The position numbers were made by a program, and so were the translations under genes. The notes beneath the pieces are model-generated. The model saw only the letters and a list, made by a program, of their open reading frames with translations. It was not told the origin of the DNA and searched no databases. Below are positions 55,045 through 63,812 of a stretch of 64,000 nt of DNA, piece after piece (the stretch's first letter is position 1; each line of letters opens with the position of its first letter). Location: the NCBI GenBank assembly GCA_036562185.1, contig DATCKN010000039.1, positions 26,128-90,127 on the forward strand. Reading direction: 5' to 3'. This DNA comes from Thermoclostridium sp036562185. Its GTDB lineage: Bacteria > Bacillota > Clostridia > DSM-8532.

Positions 55045-55626
55045 TTAATATTTCTGATTAATGTAACTGTCAGCTACAGACTTTTTCTTTTCTTCCAGAA
55101 AAACTCCTTCTTCCTTAAGGCGTTTTAAAATAAAAGGGCTTTTGGAATGCAGAACAAGATCATAAGCATCCATACCGCCATTGGGAGATGATAATGTATT
55201 AATTTCAAAAAGCACATCAGGATCTCTTATTACAATTTCAAATAACTTGTCCTGCAACTTCTTCGACTTTACTTTCACGAAATATGCTTCAACATTTCTG
55301 AAATCCAGAAGTTTTAGCAATGCCATTGTGACTTTGTCTTTTTCATGATAGAAACTGTTTGACTGTGCCAGGAAACCGGCCCTTTGCTTGCTGCCGGAAG
55401 GGTAATCCTTGGCCAGGCTGTAGTAATATTTGGCCAGGACATTAAAATAATGATAATTGTAGATAGCTTTTTTTACATTGTCTATCCGTTCAAAAGGTTT
55501 TATTCCAAGCCGTTCTATAGTCTCAAAATTTGCTTCAATAAACTCGTTCTTTGTTAAATCACCCATTTTATATTGAAACAGCAGGCTTTGCCTATGCTGC
55601 AGAAAACTGTTGAACTTATTGCTCAT
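55045..55626 (-). CDS. Conserved clostridial protein, function unknown (DUF6648-like)
   Basis: 193 residues from ATG 55626, for which AGGCGGTGA is well placed (a GTG at 55635 is also in frame). It is mostly helical: MGDLTKNEFIEANFETIERLG, then an aromatic NYHYFNVLAKYYY segment, and later FVKVKSKKLQDKLFEI. It looks like an uncharacterised soluble family of Clostridia that I associate with DUF6648, from memory only. No operon partner is evident. Confidence 0.6.
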   Translation of the reverse strand: MSNKFNSFLQHRQSLLFQYKMGDLTKNEFIEANFETIERLGIKPFERIDNVKKAIYNYHYFNVLAKYYYSLAKDYPSGSKQRAGFLAQSNSFYHEKDKVTMALLKLLDFRNVEAYFVKVKSKKLQDKLFEIVIRDPDVLFEINTLSSPNGGMDAYDLVLHSKSPFILKRLKEEGVFLEEKKKSVADSYINQKY

Positions 55627-55702
55627 CTTTTTCACCGCCTAATTATTAATCTTAAAGGATAGGCGATAAAAAGTAAAGAAATCCGTATAGCCAATAAACT
55701 CC

Positions 55703-55742
55703 AAAAAGAACGATTGATTGGAAAGATGCCAATCAATCGTTC
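55703..55742 (-). terminator. Terminator of the ThuA/Gfo-Idh operon
   Basis: A perfect 14-bp stem (55708-55721 with 55729-55742) and, on the minus strand, TTTTT right after it. It lies 29 bases past the last gene of the operon. Confidence 0.9.
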
Positions 55743-55770
55743 AAAAATATTTATGACCTAATAAATAACT

Positions 55771-56736
55771 TTATGCCCACCACATTTCGCCGGTGTTTTC
55801 AAAGGCCATAACGTCCTTAAGGAACTTAATTGCCTTTTGCAGGCCTTCATTTACAGACAGCAAACTGTCTTCATGTTCTATTGAAAGAACATAATCATAG
55901 CCCACCATTCTCAGGTTGCTTATAATGTCTTTCCAAACCTGGTAATCGTGACCGTATCCTACCGTCCTGAAGATCCATGAGCGGTTAATTTCATCACTGT
56001 AATGTTTAACGTCTAAAACCCCGTTAACTGCGGTATTATACCGATCAATTTTCGTGTCCTTTGCATGGAAGTGATAGATGCAATCCTTCAGCTTACGGAT
56101 TGCGGCAACCGGATCAATACCCTGCCAGAAAAGGTGGCTGGGATCAAAATTGGCTCCGATTACTGGACCTACAGCATCGCGTAATTTTAACAATGACTCA
56201 GGGTTATATACTGCAAATCCCGGATGCATTTCAAAGCAAATTTTATTCACCCCGTGCTCTTGGGCGAATTTGGCTGTTTTCTGCCAGTAGGGAATTAAAA
56301 CCTCATTCCATTGGTAGTCCAGAATTTTCAGAAAGTCATCAGGCCATGGGCATGTTACCCAGTTCGGATAAAGCGAGTTCGGCGAATCTCCGGGGCAGCC
56401 TGAAAATGTACAAACTCTTTCAACTCCTAATTTTTCAGCAAGCAATACTGTTTTTTCAAAGTCCTCATGGAAGGCACGGGCTATATCATTTTGCGGATGG
56501 ACCGGGTTTCCGTGACAGCTTAACGCACTTATTTCCATATCGTATTTTTTTACAAGTTCCTTCAATTTAGTGATCCTTGATTCGTCCTCCAAAAGCTCTG
56601 ACGGATTTACATGGGCTTTACCGGGGTATCCGCCTGCTCCAAGCTCTACGGCCTGTACTCCCGACTCTTTTAAATAGGCAAGACTTTCTTCAAGGCTTTT
56701 TGCGGATAATAATACAGTAAATACACCGAGTTTCAT
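55771..56736 (-). CDS. Xylose-isomerase-like TIM-barrel sugar isomerase/eliminase
   Basis: 321 residues from ATG 56736 (AAAAGGAGG upstream). The fold is the AP-endonuclease-2/sugar phosphate isomerase barrel. Metal ligands are visible as the glutamate in CFEMHPGF, NFDPSH, the histidine in YHFHAKD, and the final glutamate in LSIEHED. Members isomerise or epimerise sugars, and some cleave 3-keto-glycosides by elimination. It is the last gene of an operon that also encodes two Gfo/Idh dehydrogenases and a ThuA protein, which favours the keto-glycoside role over xylose isomerisation. Confidence 0.88.
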   Translation of the reverse strand: MKLGVFTVLLSAKSLEESLAYLKESGVQAVELGAGGYPGKAHVNPSELLEDESRITKLKELVKKYDMEISALSCHGNPVHPQNDIARAFHEDFEKTVLLAEKLGVERVCTFSGCPGDSPNSLYPNWVTCPWPDDFLKILDYQWNEVLIPYWQKTAKFAQEHGVNKICFEMHPGFAVYNPESLLKLRDAVGPVIGANFDPSHLFWQGIDPVAAIRKLKDCIYHFHAKDTKIDRYNTAVNGVLDVKHYSDEINRSWIFRTVGYGHDYQVWKDIISNLRMVGYDYVLSIEHEDSLLSVNEGLQKAIKFLKDVMAFENTGEMWWA

Positions 56737-56804
56737 TACACATACCTCCTTTTAAAGAACACTCATTTTTTGCGGAAAAGTCTGATAATTCTTTTTGGGA
56801 CGTA

Positions 56805-57566
56805 TCAAATGTTCATTTGCTCTGCCATTGCCTTCAGATTATTAAAGCTTATCCTGCATGATTCTAAAGACGGCTTGTCAAAAGTTTCCTGCTCAACAAT
56901 AAAATACTCTGCCCCTGCCTCAAGACCTTTCAGTATAATTCCCTTCATGTCAATAACGCCATTACCGACCTCGGTATTCTGTTTTTCACCGGACGCTTTC
57001 ATATCTTTTAAATGAACTGTCTTGCATCTGCCTGAATATTTTGTTATGTAGTCAATCGGATCAATACCTGAATACTGAATCCAGAATACGTCAAACTGGG
57101 GGTAAACTCCGGATTTCTCTGTCAGTTCCAGAAGAATGTCCATAACATATTTACCGTCCAATTTGTTGAATTCGTGATAATGATTATGGTATGCAAGCTC
57201 CATTCCTGCTTCATGAATTCTGGGGGCTATATTGTTCAACAGTGCTGCGGTATCATTTACATCTTCCGGTGTATCTGTTTTGGACCATGGAAGGACTATA
57301 TATTTCACCCCTATGGTTTTGTGATATGCTATTACATTGTCAAGATCGTTAACAAGCAAATCTTTCCCGACATGTGAAGATATAGCGGTAAGGGACAGTC
57401 TGTCCAGGGTATCTTTCAGAACATCTGCGGGCGTGTTGAAAAAACCTGCAAATTCAACGTTCCTGTAGCCTATTTCAGCTACCTTTTCAAGGGTTCCCAT
57501 AAAATCTTTGCCTGTTTCGTCTTTGACCGAATATAGCTGTAGTCCTATTTTGTCTAAAAAACTCAT
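56805..57566 (-). CDS. Xylose-isomerase-like TIM-barrel sugar isomerase/eliminase
   Basis: 253 residues from ATG 57566, behind AGGAGG. It is a shorter member of the same TIM-barrel superfamily, with ELAYHNHYHEFN, FDVFWIQYSG, TVHLKDM and IVEQETFD carrying the metal ligands. The sequence is like the small sugar phosphate isomerase/epimerase proteins encoded beside Gfo/Idh dehydrogenases. It differs enough from the 321-residue neighbour to have another substrate or step. Confidence 0.88.
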   Translation of the reverse strand: MSFLDKIGLQLYSVKDETGKDFMGTLEKVAEIGYRNVEFAGFFNTPADVLKDTLDRLSLTAISSHVGKDLLVNDLDNVIAYHKTIGVKYIVLPWSKTDTPEDVNDTAALLNNIAPRIHEAGMELAYHNHYHEFNKLDGKYVMDILLELTEKSGVYPQFDVFWIQYSGIDPIDYITKYSGRCKTVHLKDMKASGEKQNTEVGNGVIDMKGIILKGLEAGAEYFIVEQETFDKPSLESCRISFNNLKAMAEQMNI

Positions 57567-57576
57567 GCGTATCCTC

Positions 57577-58623
57577 CTAAAAACATACTTCCTTTTTTGT
57601 TTCAGCCGAAAGGTAGATGCCATCAATTATCTTCATAAGTTTTACGGCTTCTTCGGGTTTTGCAATAGGTTCATTATTTGTTTTGATACATTCAATAAAA
57701 TGGGAAAATTCATTGATTGGGCTCTTAAAATTAAGGTTCGGCTTTATTTCAACCAGTGTGGAAACCTGCTCGGTTATAATTTTCAGTTCTCCATTGCGGT
57801 AAATTGCACCGCCTTTTGTACCCCGGATTTCATAGAAGTTTTCCTCTTTTTCAATATTTGAAGCCCAACTGAATTCCAGATCCAAAGTAGCTCCGTTGTC
57901 AAGGCGTACAAAACCGACAGCCATATCTTCAACATCAATGATTCCATTGTCACTGCCGGTCATTCCCCAGCTCGAGGAATTTATACACTTATTTTCACTG
58001 AATTTTGAATATGCAGCACCGGTTACTGATAGCGGATTTGGATAGCCCATGAAGTACATAGCCAGATCGATGAAATGGACACCCAAATCTATCAGAGGTC
58101 CGCCACCCGATAAAGCCTTATTGGTAAACCAGCCTCCTTTGCCCGGAATACCGCGTACGCGTTTCCAGCCGCAACGGACATGATAGATCTCACCGAAAAG
58201 GCCTTCGTCAGCATACTGTTTTACAAACCATGAATGATTTGTAAAACGGTTGTTTAATGCCACCATCAGTATTTTCCCTGCCTTGTTCTTTGCATCCACC
58301 ATCTGTTGTGCTTCTTTCTCATTCATTGCAATGGGCTTTTCACAGTGAACGTGAATGCCCTTTTCAAGTGCCAGAACCGATACAGGGCAATGAAGATAAT
58401 TTGGTGTACAGACACTTATAAAATCAAGCTTTTCTTTTTCGAGCATATCCCGGTAGTCGGTGTAATATGACTTAAAACCATACTCGTTTGCCACTTCTTT
58501 TGCAAAATTTTCATTTTCATCGCATACTGCAACAAATTCAACATCCGGGATGTTTTGATATCCCTTAATATGTTTTGCGCGAGCAATTCCCCCGGCTCCG
58601 ACACATCCATAACGTAACGCCAT
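57577..58623 (-). CDS. Gfo/Idh/MocA-family oxidoreductase
   Basis: 348 residues. The Rossmann motif GCVGAGGIARAKHIKG is near the N-terminus, the conserved EKPIAMN holds the catalytic lysine, and GGGPLIDLGVHFIDLA has the second active-site residues including H. The family oxidises sugar hydroxyls with NAD(P)+. AAGGAG precedes ATG 58623. Eleven bases separate it from the next TIM-barrel gene, so they are co-translated. Confidence 0.92.
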   Translation of the reverse strand: MALRYGCVGAGGIARAKHIKGYQNIPDVEFVAVCDENENFAKEVANEYGFKSYYTDYRDMLEKEKLDFISVCTPNYLHCPVSVLALEKGIHVHCEKPIAMNEKEAQQMVDAKNKAGKILMVALNNRFTNHSWFVKQYADEGLFGEIYHVRCGWKRVRGIPGKGGWFTNKALSGGGPLIDLGVHFIDLAMYFMGYPNPLSVTGAAYSKFSENKCINSSSWGMTGSDNGIIDVEDMAVGFVRLDNGATLDLEFSWASNIEKEENFYEIRGTKGGAIYRNGELKIITEQVSTLVEIKPNLNFKSPINEFSHFIECIKTNNEPIAKPEEAVKLMKIIDGIYLSAETKKEVCF

Positions 58624-58637
58624 AAAAGTCCATCTCC

Positions 58638-59669
58638 TTAAACTGAAACTGTTTTGCCTGTCTTTGCTGATTCAAGGCATGCCAGAACAATACGAAGCGC
58701 TTTAAGACCTTCTTCGCCGTTAATTTCAGGTTCTGTCCCGTTGTTAATTCCATCCACAAACATGTCAATGACACCCGAACTGGTCTGGTTTTCATTCGTT
58801 TGAATTTTTCCAACCTTATAATATACTTTTTCCTTGTTCTTTTTTGTAATCTCAATGGGGAAATCTGGGTTGTCATAGATCCTCATAACACCATCAGTGC
58901 AGTATAAAACCGTGCTGTTGTCCTCATCTCCGTAATAAGTCCAGCTCGCCGTAAGAGTGCCAAGAATTCCGGTTTTTGATTTCAGCATGCAAATTGCGTT
59001 ATCATCAACTTCAATCAGTTTATTATTTTCATTTGTTTTGTGCAATGTTGAAACATAGGCATTCACTTCCACAATTTCATCGTCTATAAGCCATCGGATT
59101 AAATCTGCCTTATGAACGCCAAGATCCCCCATTGCGCCGATGAATGCTTCGTCACTTTTAAAAAACCATGTATGCCGGCCTTTGTCCTGGCTCCAGAATT
59201 CGGGTCCGCCATGGCCGAAAGTAGTTCTGAAGGTTAAAACTCGCCCCAGTTCACCGCTTTTTAAAATTTCTTTCGCCCGTATATGCGCGGGAGCAAGCCT
59301 TTGATTATGACCTATCATTAAAAATTTCCCCGCCTGACGGGATGTGTCGATCATCTGCTGTGCTTCTTCTAAGGAAGTTGCCATTGGCTTTTCACACAAC
59401 ACATGTTTTCCGGCTTTCAGCGCTGCAATTGTAATTGGGGCATGGTATTTATTCGGAGTACATACACTGACCGCATCAATTTCCCTGCAGTCAAGAAGCT
59501 CCTCTACAGATTTGAAAACCTTGCCTCCGTACTTTTCTGCCAGTTTTTCAGCCCTTCCGGTTACAGGATCATAATAGCCGATTAGTTTGCAATCTTTCCG
59601 GGCGTGATACTCGGGCACATGTCTTGCAATTGATATTGAACCGCATCCTATTATTCCAATACCAGGCAT
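58638..59669 (-). CDS. Gfo/Idh/MocA-family oxidoreductase
   Basis: 343 residues. GIGIIGCGSISIARHV opens the Rossmann fold, CEKPMATS has the catalytic lysine, and AMGDLGVHKADLIRWL the catalytic histidine region. It is a paralogue of the next gene, but only modestly alike, as expected for two dehydrogenases acting at different positions or on different sugars. AAAGGAG precedes ATG 59669. Confidence 0.92.
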   Translation of the reverse strand: MPGIGIIGCGSISIARHVPEYHARKDCKLIGYYDPVTGRAEKLAEKYGGKVFKSVEELLDCREIDAVSVCTPNKYHAPITIAALKAGKHVLCEKPMATSLEEAQQMIDTSRQAGKFLMIGHNQRLAPAHIRAKEILKSGELGRVLTFRTTFGHGGPEFWSQDKGRHTWFFKSDEAFIGAMGDLGVHKADLIRWLIDDEIVEVNAYVSTLHKTNENNKLIEVDDNAICMLKSKTGILGTLTASWTYYGDEDNSTVLYCTDGVMRIYDNPDFPIEITKKNKEKVYYKVGKIQTNENQTSSGVIDMFVDGINNGTEPEINGEEGLKALRIVLACLESAKTGKTVSV

Positions 59670-59709
59670 TATAAAACACTCCTTTCTGATTATATAGGAA
59701 ATGAATCCA

Positions 59710-60435
59710 TTATATTTTTTCCAAAGGCTCTTTTATGTTTGGGCATTCCAATCTGTCTATTCTTTTTATTGGGTTTGCCCATTTAACTGCATTAATGACA
59801 ACTCTCTGAATGTCTTTATGATAATAAACAGGATAGGTCTCATGACCCGGCTGGAAATAGAATACTTTCCCGTAACCACGGTTATAACAGCATCCGCTGC
59901 GGAAGACTTCTCCGCCTTTAAACCAGCCGATAAAAACAAGGGCATCGGGGGTCGGTATATCGAAAAATTCCCCGTACATTTCATCTTTTTCAAGTTCTAT
60001 GTATTCACCAATTCCCTCTGCGATAGGATGATTCGGATCTACTACCCATAATCTTTCATTTTCATCTGCTTCGCGCCATTTTAAATTACAGCTTGTGCCC
60101 ATCAGTTTCTTGAATATTTTTGAGTGATGACCGGAATGTAGAACGATAAGCCCCATGCCTTTCAGGACCCTTTGATGAATTTTCTCCACAATCTCATCCC
60201 TGACCTCGCGATGCGCTATGTGTCCCCACCAGATAAGCACATCTGTGTTATCAAGAACCTCATCGGTCAAACCATGCTCGGGTTCATCCAGTGTAGCTGT
60301 TTTGACTTCAAACTCGCCTGTGGAGTCTAAAAAGGCTTTAATGGCCACATGAATTCCTTCAGGATAAATTTTTTTCACTTCATCATCTGTTTTTTCATGT
60401 CTGAATTCATTCCAGACTGTAACCCTTATTTTCAT
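59710..60435 (-). CDS. thuA: ThuA-domain (trehalose utilization) protein
   Basis: 241 residues from ATG 60435 with GAGG close upstream (an ATG at 60456 is in frame). The class I glutamine-amidotransferase-like fold is seen in VTVWNEFRHEK, VLIWWGHIAHREV, IVLHSGHHSK and the late YFQPGHETYP. In rhizobia ThuA works with the Gfo/Idh enzyme ThuB on disaccharides, with 3-keto products. The neighbours here fit that pairing. The exact reaction of ThuA homologues is not settled. Confidence 0.88.
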   Translation of the reverse strand: MKIRVTVWNEFRHEKTDDEVKKIYPEGIHVAIKAFLDSTGEFEVKTATLDEPEHGLTDEVLDNTDVLIWWGHIAHREVRDEIVEKIHQRVLKGMGLIVLHSGHHSKIFKKLMGTSCNLKWREADENERLWVVDPNHPIAEGIGEYIELEKDEMYGEFFDIPTPDALVFIGWFKGGEVFRSGCCYNRGYGKVFYFQPGHETYPVYYHKDIQRVVINAVKWANPIKRIDRLECPNIKEPLEKI

Positions 60436-60488
60436 TGCCTCACATCCTTTATGCATATTAACAGGCTTAGCCTGCCGAATACTGTTAA

Positions 60489-61481
60489 TTACTTTACGGT
60501 AGATTCCCTGACAATCAGCTCATGCTCCAGAATATAGTGCATTGTCTCCATATCTTTACTCTCAATGGCTTTCAGAAGCACTTCCATAGCCACGCAGCCC
60601 AGATCATACATTGGCTGGGAAACGGTTGTCAGAGTAGGTTTAAACATTCGAGCAAAATAAACATTATCAAATCCGCAAACAGCAAGATCTTCAGGTACGT
60701 GTAAATTTTCCTCCATGGCAGATCGGATGGCGCCAACAGCCATAAGATCGGATATACAGAAAACAGCCGTGGGACGCGGATCTAAACTTAACAGATATTT
60801 CATTACTCTGAAGCCGGATTTGTAGCTATAGTCTCCATATCCGCAATAGGCGGGATTATAATCAATACCGGCTTCTTCCAAAGCCCGTATGTATCCTTCC
60901 TTCCTTAAAGTGGAGGACAGAAACTGGTTATTGGCTCCTATAAAAGCTATCCTTTTATGTCCTAAACCGATTAAATGGTTGACTGCCTTAAAGGCTGCCA
61001 TTTCATTATCAATTGACACATGAGTTATCGGAAGCCCGACTTTATATTCGCAGCACTGTATAATCGGAATTTCCTGAGACAATTCTGTCAGCTCTTCACT
61101 GGTCAGCTCTGATGCCATAAGTATTGCACCGTCAGCCAAATGACTTTTAAGCATTTTTATATATTTTTTCTCCCTGTCCAAATCTGAATCTGTATTGCAG
61201 AGCATAATGCTATATCCGTTTTTATTCGCGACATCTTCTATCCCTTTGACTATTTCTGCATAAAACGGATTGGCTATATTCGGGAGAAGTACCAGTATTC
61301 TCTCAGACCTGGTTTTTCTCAATGCCCTTCCCAGCAGGTTTGGGCGATAATCCAGCTCGGCGATGGCCTGTTTGACTTTCGTTATGGTTTCGGGTGAAAC
61401 TTTTGCATTTCCATTGATAACTCTTGATACAGTGGCTACAGAAACACCGGCGTGCTTTGCTACATCGTTTATTGTTGCCAT
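60489..61481 (-). CDS. LacI-family transcriptional regulator
   Basis: 330 residues with AAGGAGG before ATG 61481. The HTH is at 2-22 (INDVAKHAGVSVATVSRVI) followed by the hinge helix, and the periplasmic-binding-like effector domain follows (ILVLLPNIANPFYAEIVKGI; AVFCISDLMAVGAIRSA). It is the first gene of the operon, and a matching operator overlaps its promoter, so autoregulation and control of the downstream genes are likely. The inducer is probably a sugar or glycoside of the pathway. Confidence 0.93.
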   Translation of the reverse strand: MATINDVAKHAGVSVATVSRVINGNAKVSPETITKVKQAIAELDYRPNLLGRALRKTRSERILVLLPNIANPFYAEIVKGIEDVANKNGYSIMLCNTDSDLDREKKYIKMLKSHLADGAILMASELTSEELTELSQEIPIIQCCEYKVGLPITHVSIDNEMAAFKAVNHLIGLGHKRIAFIGANNQFLSSTLRKEGYIRALEEAGIDYNPAYCGYGDYSYKSGFRVMKYLLSLDPRPTAVFCISDLMAVGAIRSAMEENLHVPEDLAVCGFDNVYFARMFKPTLTTVSQPMYDLGCVAMEVLLKAIESKDMETMHYILEHELIVRESTVK

Positions 61482-61549
61482 TTATCCTCCTTATGTAAAG
61501 CATTACACTTGAAATTTCAATGTATTAACAGGTATATTTTATTGGTTCA

Positions 61550-61597
61550 TGTAATCGTTTCCACGAATATTATAAGATTTTTTAAAAGCAAAAGCAA
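61550..61597 (-). promoter_or_regulatory. Promoter and LacI-type operator of the catabolic operon
   Basis: On the minus strand: TTGCTT (61592-61597), a 17-base spacer, TATAAT (61569-61574), and a start near 61562. TGTAATCGTTTCCA (61550-61563, plus strand) matches the symmetrical LacI/CcpA-type consensus TGNAANCGNTTNCA and covers the start site. It could bind the local LacI protein, CcpA, or both. Confidence 0.8.
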
Positions 61598-61755
61598 GTC
61601 CTGGATCTATTGATTTAATTATCCGCTGGATTAGTGAACATGGGGTAATTTTGCTTAGCAGGGCTAAGTTCAATGTTTAGGGGTGTGGAAATAACAGGTA
61701 AATATTTTAGCGCAAAAATTTCTGCAAAAATATATAAAAAAAAGATTTAAAAATG
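61598..61755. other. Intergenic stretch before tRNA-Lys
   Basis: AT-rich, with no ORF or repeat of note. Confidence 0.4.
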
Positions 61756-61784
61756 TTGACAGACCCGAAACATGGCTGTATAAT
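61756..61784 (+). promoter_or_regulatory. Consensus sigma-A promoter of tRNA-Lys
   Basis: Perfect TTGACA (61756-61761) and TATAAT (61779-61784) with a 17-base spacer, about 30 bases before the tRNA. Confidence 0.85.
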
Positions 61785-61821
61785 TGTATCTTGTCAGACG
61801 AAATAAAAAAACTTGATTCAC

Positions 61822-61897
61822 GCACCATTAGCTCAGTTGGTAGAGCACCTGACTCTTAATCAGGGTGTCCTGGGTTCGAGTCCCCGATGGTGCACCA
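61822..61897 (+). tRNA. tRNA-Lys (anticodon CTT)
   Basis: 76-nt cloverleaf: GCACCAT pairs with ATGGTGC; loop CTCTTAA between CCTGA and TCAGG gives anticodon CTT; the T arm is GGGTTCGAGTCCC; CCA is encoded. Confidence 0.96.
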
Positions 61898-61903
61898 ATT
61901 AAG

Positions 61904-61930
61904 ACCCTGCTGTACGCAGGGTTTTGTTTT
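61904..61930 (+). terminator. Terminator of tRNA-Lys
   Basis: A perfect 7-bp stem (ACCCTGC, 61904-61910, with GCAGGGT, 61916-61922) followed by TTTGTTTT. Confidence 0.9.
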
Positions 61931-62000
61931 CTGTCATATTATATTTTTCAATTAAATAGTGTCAAGCATTTTTGAAAATGTCCTAAAATGATCAAAACAT

Positions 62001-62025
62001 AAGCACCAGAAAATTGGTGCTTTTT
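62001..62025 (+). terminator. Hairpin near the left end of the insertion sequence
   Basis: A perfect 8-bp stem (AAGCACCA, 62001-62008, with TGGTGCTT, 62015-62022) followed by TTT; it could shield the element from outside transcription. Confidence 0.55.
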
Positions 62026-62065
62026 AAGTTCATAGCGACATTGATATGACCATGCTGACACCCGC

Positions 62066-62235
62066 ATTTATTCCACGGTTTTCTTGACAACGAGCCTCCC
62101 ATGGCATGTCTGCAAGCATCACCGGCATCCACCCTTCTGAATAAAGAAGAAGGGCGTTGCGGGGGGGGATTGATGCCTGGGTAAACACCCTAACATGCCA
62201 TGGCTCATTGTCAAGAAACTTTCGCGGCATAAACG
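62066..62235. repeat. Long imperfect inverted repeat downstream of the transposase gene
   Basis: Arms at about 62081-62109 and 62193-62217 are near-perfect (TTCTTGACAA at the base, CATGGCATGT near the top, with a 3-base bulge). The match continues more weakly outward to about 62066 and 62235. Inside are further short complementary pairs (GGCATC with GATGCC, CCCTTCT with AAGAAGGG) and a run of eight or nine Gs at about 62160-62168. A minus frame of 87 codons that crosses it (62030-62293) is probably not a gene. Confidence 0.7.
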
Positions 62236-62314
62236 CTACCAAAGTAAATGAGCACGCTAAGAAAGGCCTATGGAAGCTTTTATCCAAGGCCAATATATCT
62301 GACTTGCCATAAGG

Positions 62315-63706
62315 TTAAGCGATATTCTCCTGCCTGTGGGCCTGCTTTTTTAGATAGCGTTCAAAGATGGGTTGCCTCCATGGATGGTTCATGGGAGGAA
62401 TATATCTTTTGACCGGTTTCTCCTGTACAGGAGAGATGTCAAAGTTCTTTGATGTAATGGCATGATCAGGCACTGCATCTAAGGCATATACATTTTCATC
62501 TACACAAAAGAACATGTTTCCATCCAAGGCCTGAATAACCATGCCAGAAGTTCCTCCGCGGTAATAAACGGGGCGTCCGTCAGAGCCAACAGGCCTGTAA
62601 TAGGTTTTATCAAATTTAATACAATGGCCATTATCTACCTTCCTACTGGTTAGAATGGCGAGTGTCAAGTTTATCTTCTCATTATCGGGTTGTTTTTCAA
62701 AGACAGATTTGGTACTATTAATAGGTAACGCAAACTGAGTATTGAATTCTTTTATGTAGGAGTTTAAGAATTCGTTGGCTTGCTCAAGATTGGTTACACC
62801 GGCCAAGCGTAATTCAAGGGGGAGTCGTGATTGAAGGGTTTGGAACATTCTTTCCACGCGCCCCTTGGCTTGAGCCACACTACTCGTCTGAATCTGAATC
62901 CCCAACTGACTGCAAGCATATCCGAACTGTGTAAAGGTATCTTCTTCCACTGAAGAAATGTTTTTCTTTTTGTATTCAAAAACAGTACGCCTATCAGTAA
63001 AGAGCATATAGGGGATACCGTATTGGACCAGTACTTGCTTTAAAGTTTGGTAGTACCCTTTCAGAGTCTCCTGCGAATCAAAAAAGGCCCCCATAATAGC
63101 TCCGGTAGCATCATCCACAGCAATGTGGAGATGGCTTTTCTCAGTACCGAACCAATGATGGAGGGATGCATCCATCTGAAGCATTTCACCTGAGTAAGCA
63201 CATCTTGGGCGTCTGGGGTGGGCATCCTCAATAGCAACGATAGCATCAAGGATTTGAACAACTTCTTTCTGAGATTTTGCTTTTTGCTGGGCAGTCTTAA
63301 GGTATGCCTTTACCTTCTTTTTTGTGCTGCGCCTTACTTTGGGAGACAGGATAAACTCCTTCATGAGGATATTTCTAACACTGGTTGGAGATGCAATGAT
63401 GTTTTCATTTCTTCTCAGTAGCTCAGAAAAATGAGTGAAGTTTGCATCATAATACTTGGTACGGTAGAGATCCAGAATGAGTTGCCGGGTTTTTTCATCG
63501 AAAGCATGAGCAGGTTTTCTCCCACGATTACCATGAACGAAGTAAGACTTGCCCTCCTGTAGATATCCTTTAATCATACGATTGATATGTCTGATCGAGC
63601 AATTCAGATGCATCGCAGCTCTTTTTTTGTTTCCATTTGTCTCAATTAATTTTTTAATGGTCAAGTACTTTACATTTTCTTCCATAGTTAATTCGACCTT
63701 TCTCAA
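62315..63706 (-). CDS. ISNCY-family transposase (IS481-like, DDE)
   Basis: 463 residues from TTG 63706 (AGGGTGA upstream); ATG 63685 is the alternative. The N-terminal HTH is seen in NKKRAAMHLNCSIRHINRMI. The DDE catalytic residues appear as MDASLHHWFG, LFTDRRTVFEY and AKGRVERMFQTLQ, and the C-terminal beta-rich tail follows. This arrangement is typical of the large ISNCY group. The protein looks full-length, so the element may still be capable of transposition. Confidence 0.9.
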   Translation of the reverse strand: MRKVELTMEENVKYLTIKKLIETNGNKKRAAMHLNCSIRHINRMIKGYLQEGKSYFVHGNRGRKPAHAFDEKTRQLILDLYRTKYYDANFTHFSELLRRNENIIASPTSVRNILMKEFILSPKVRRSTKKKVKAYLKTAQQKAKSQKEVVQILDAIVAIEDAHPRRPRCAYSGEMLQMDASLHHWFGTEKSHLHIAVDDATGAIMGAFFDSQETLKGYYQTLKQVLVQYGIPYMLFTDRRTVFEYKKKNISSVEEDTFTQFGYACSQLGIQIQTSSVAQAKGRVERMFQTLQSRLPLELRLAGVTNLEQANEFLNSYIKEFNTQFALPINSTKSVFEKQPDNEKINLTLAILTSRKVDNGHCIKFDKTYYRPVGSDGRPVYYRGGTSGMVIQALDGNMFFCVDENVYALDAVPDHAITSKNFDISPVQEKPVKRYIPPMNHPWRQPIFERYLKKQAHRQENIA

Positions 63707-63812
63707 TTGTAATCACCCTTCACATTATGATATGAAGGTTTTATTATACTATATTTTTTAGTGGGACATAATCACGTGTGGTATAATGAGACATTATCAT
63801 AAACCGATCAGA

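Larger units (their letters stand above)
61975..63805 (-). mobile_element. Insertion sequence of the ISNCY/IS481-like group (ends approximate)
   Basis: It contains one transposase gene on the minus strand. Both ends show an AATGTC core facing inward (AATGTCCT, about 61977-61984, and on the minus strand AATGTCTC, about 63788-63795), which may belong to imperfect terminal repeats. No target duplication could be settled by eye. A long internal inverted repeat lies beyond the transposase stop. Confidence 0.55.

Noticed and set aside
62030..62293. 87-codon minus-strand frame after the transposase gene
   Set aside because: It runs through both arms of the long inverted repeat, which explains its odd composition; no homologue-like motif is visible.
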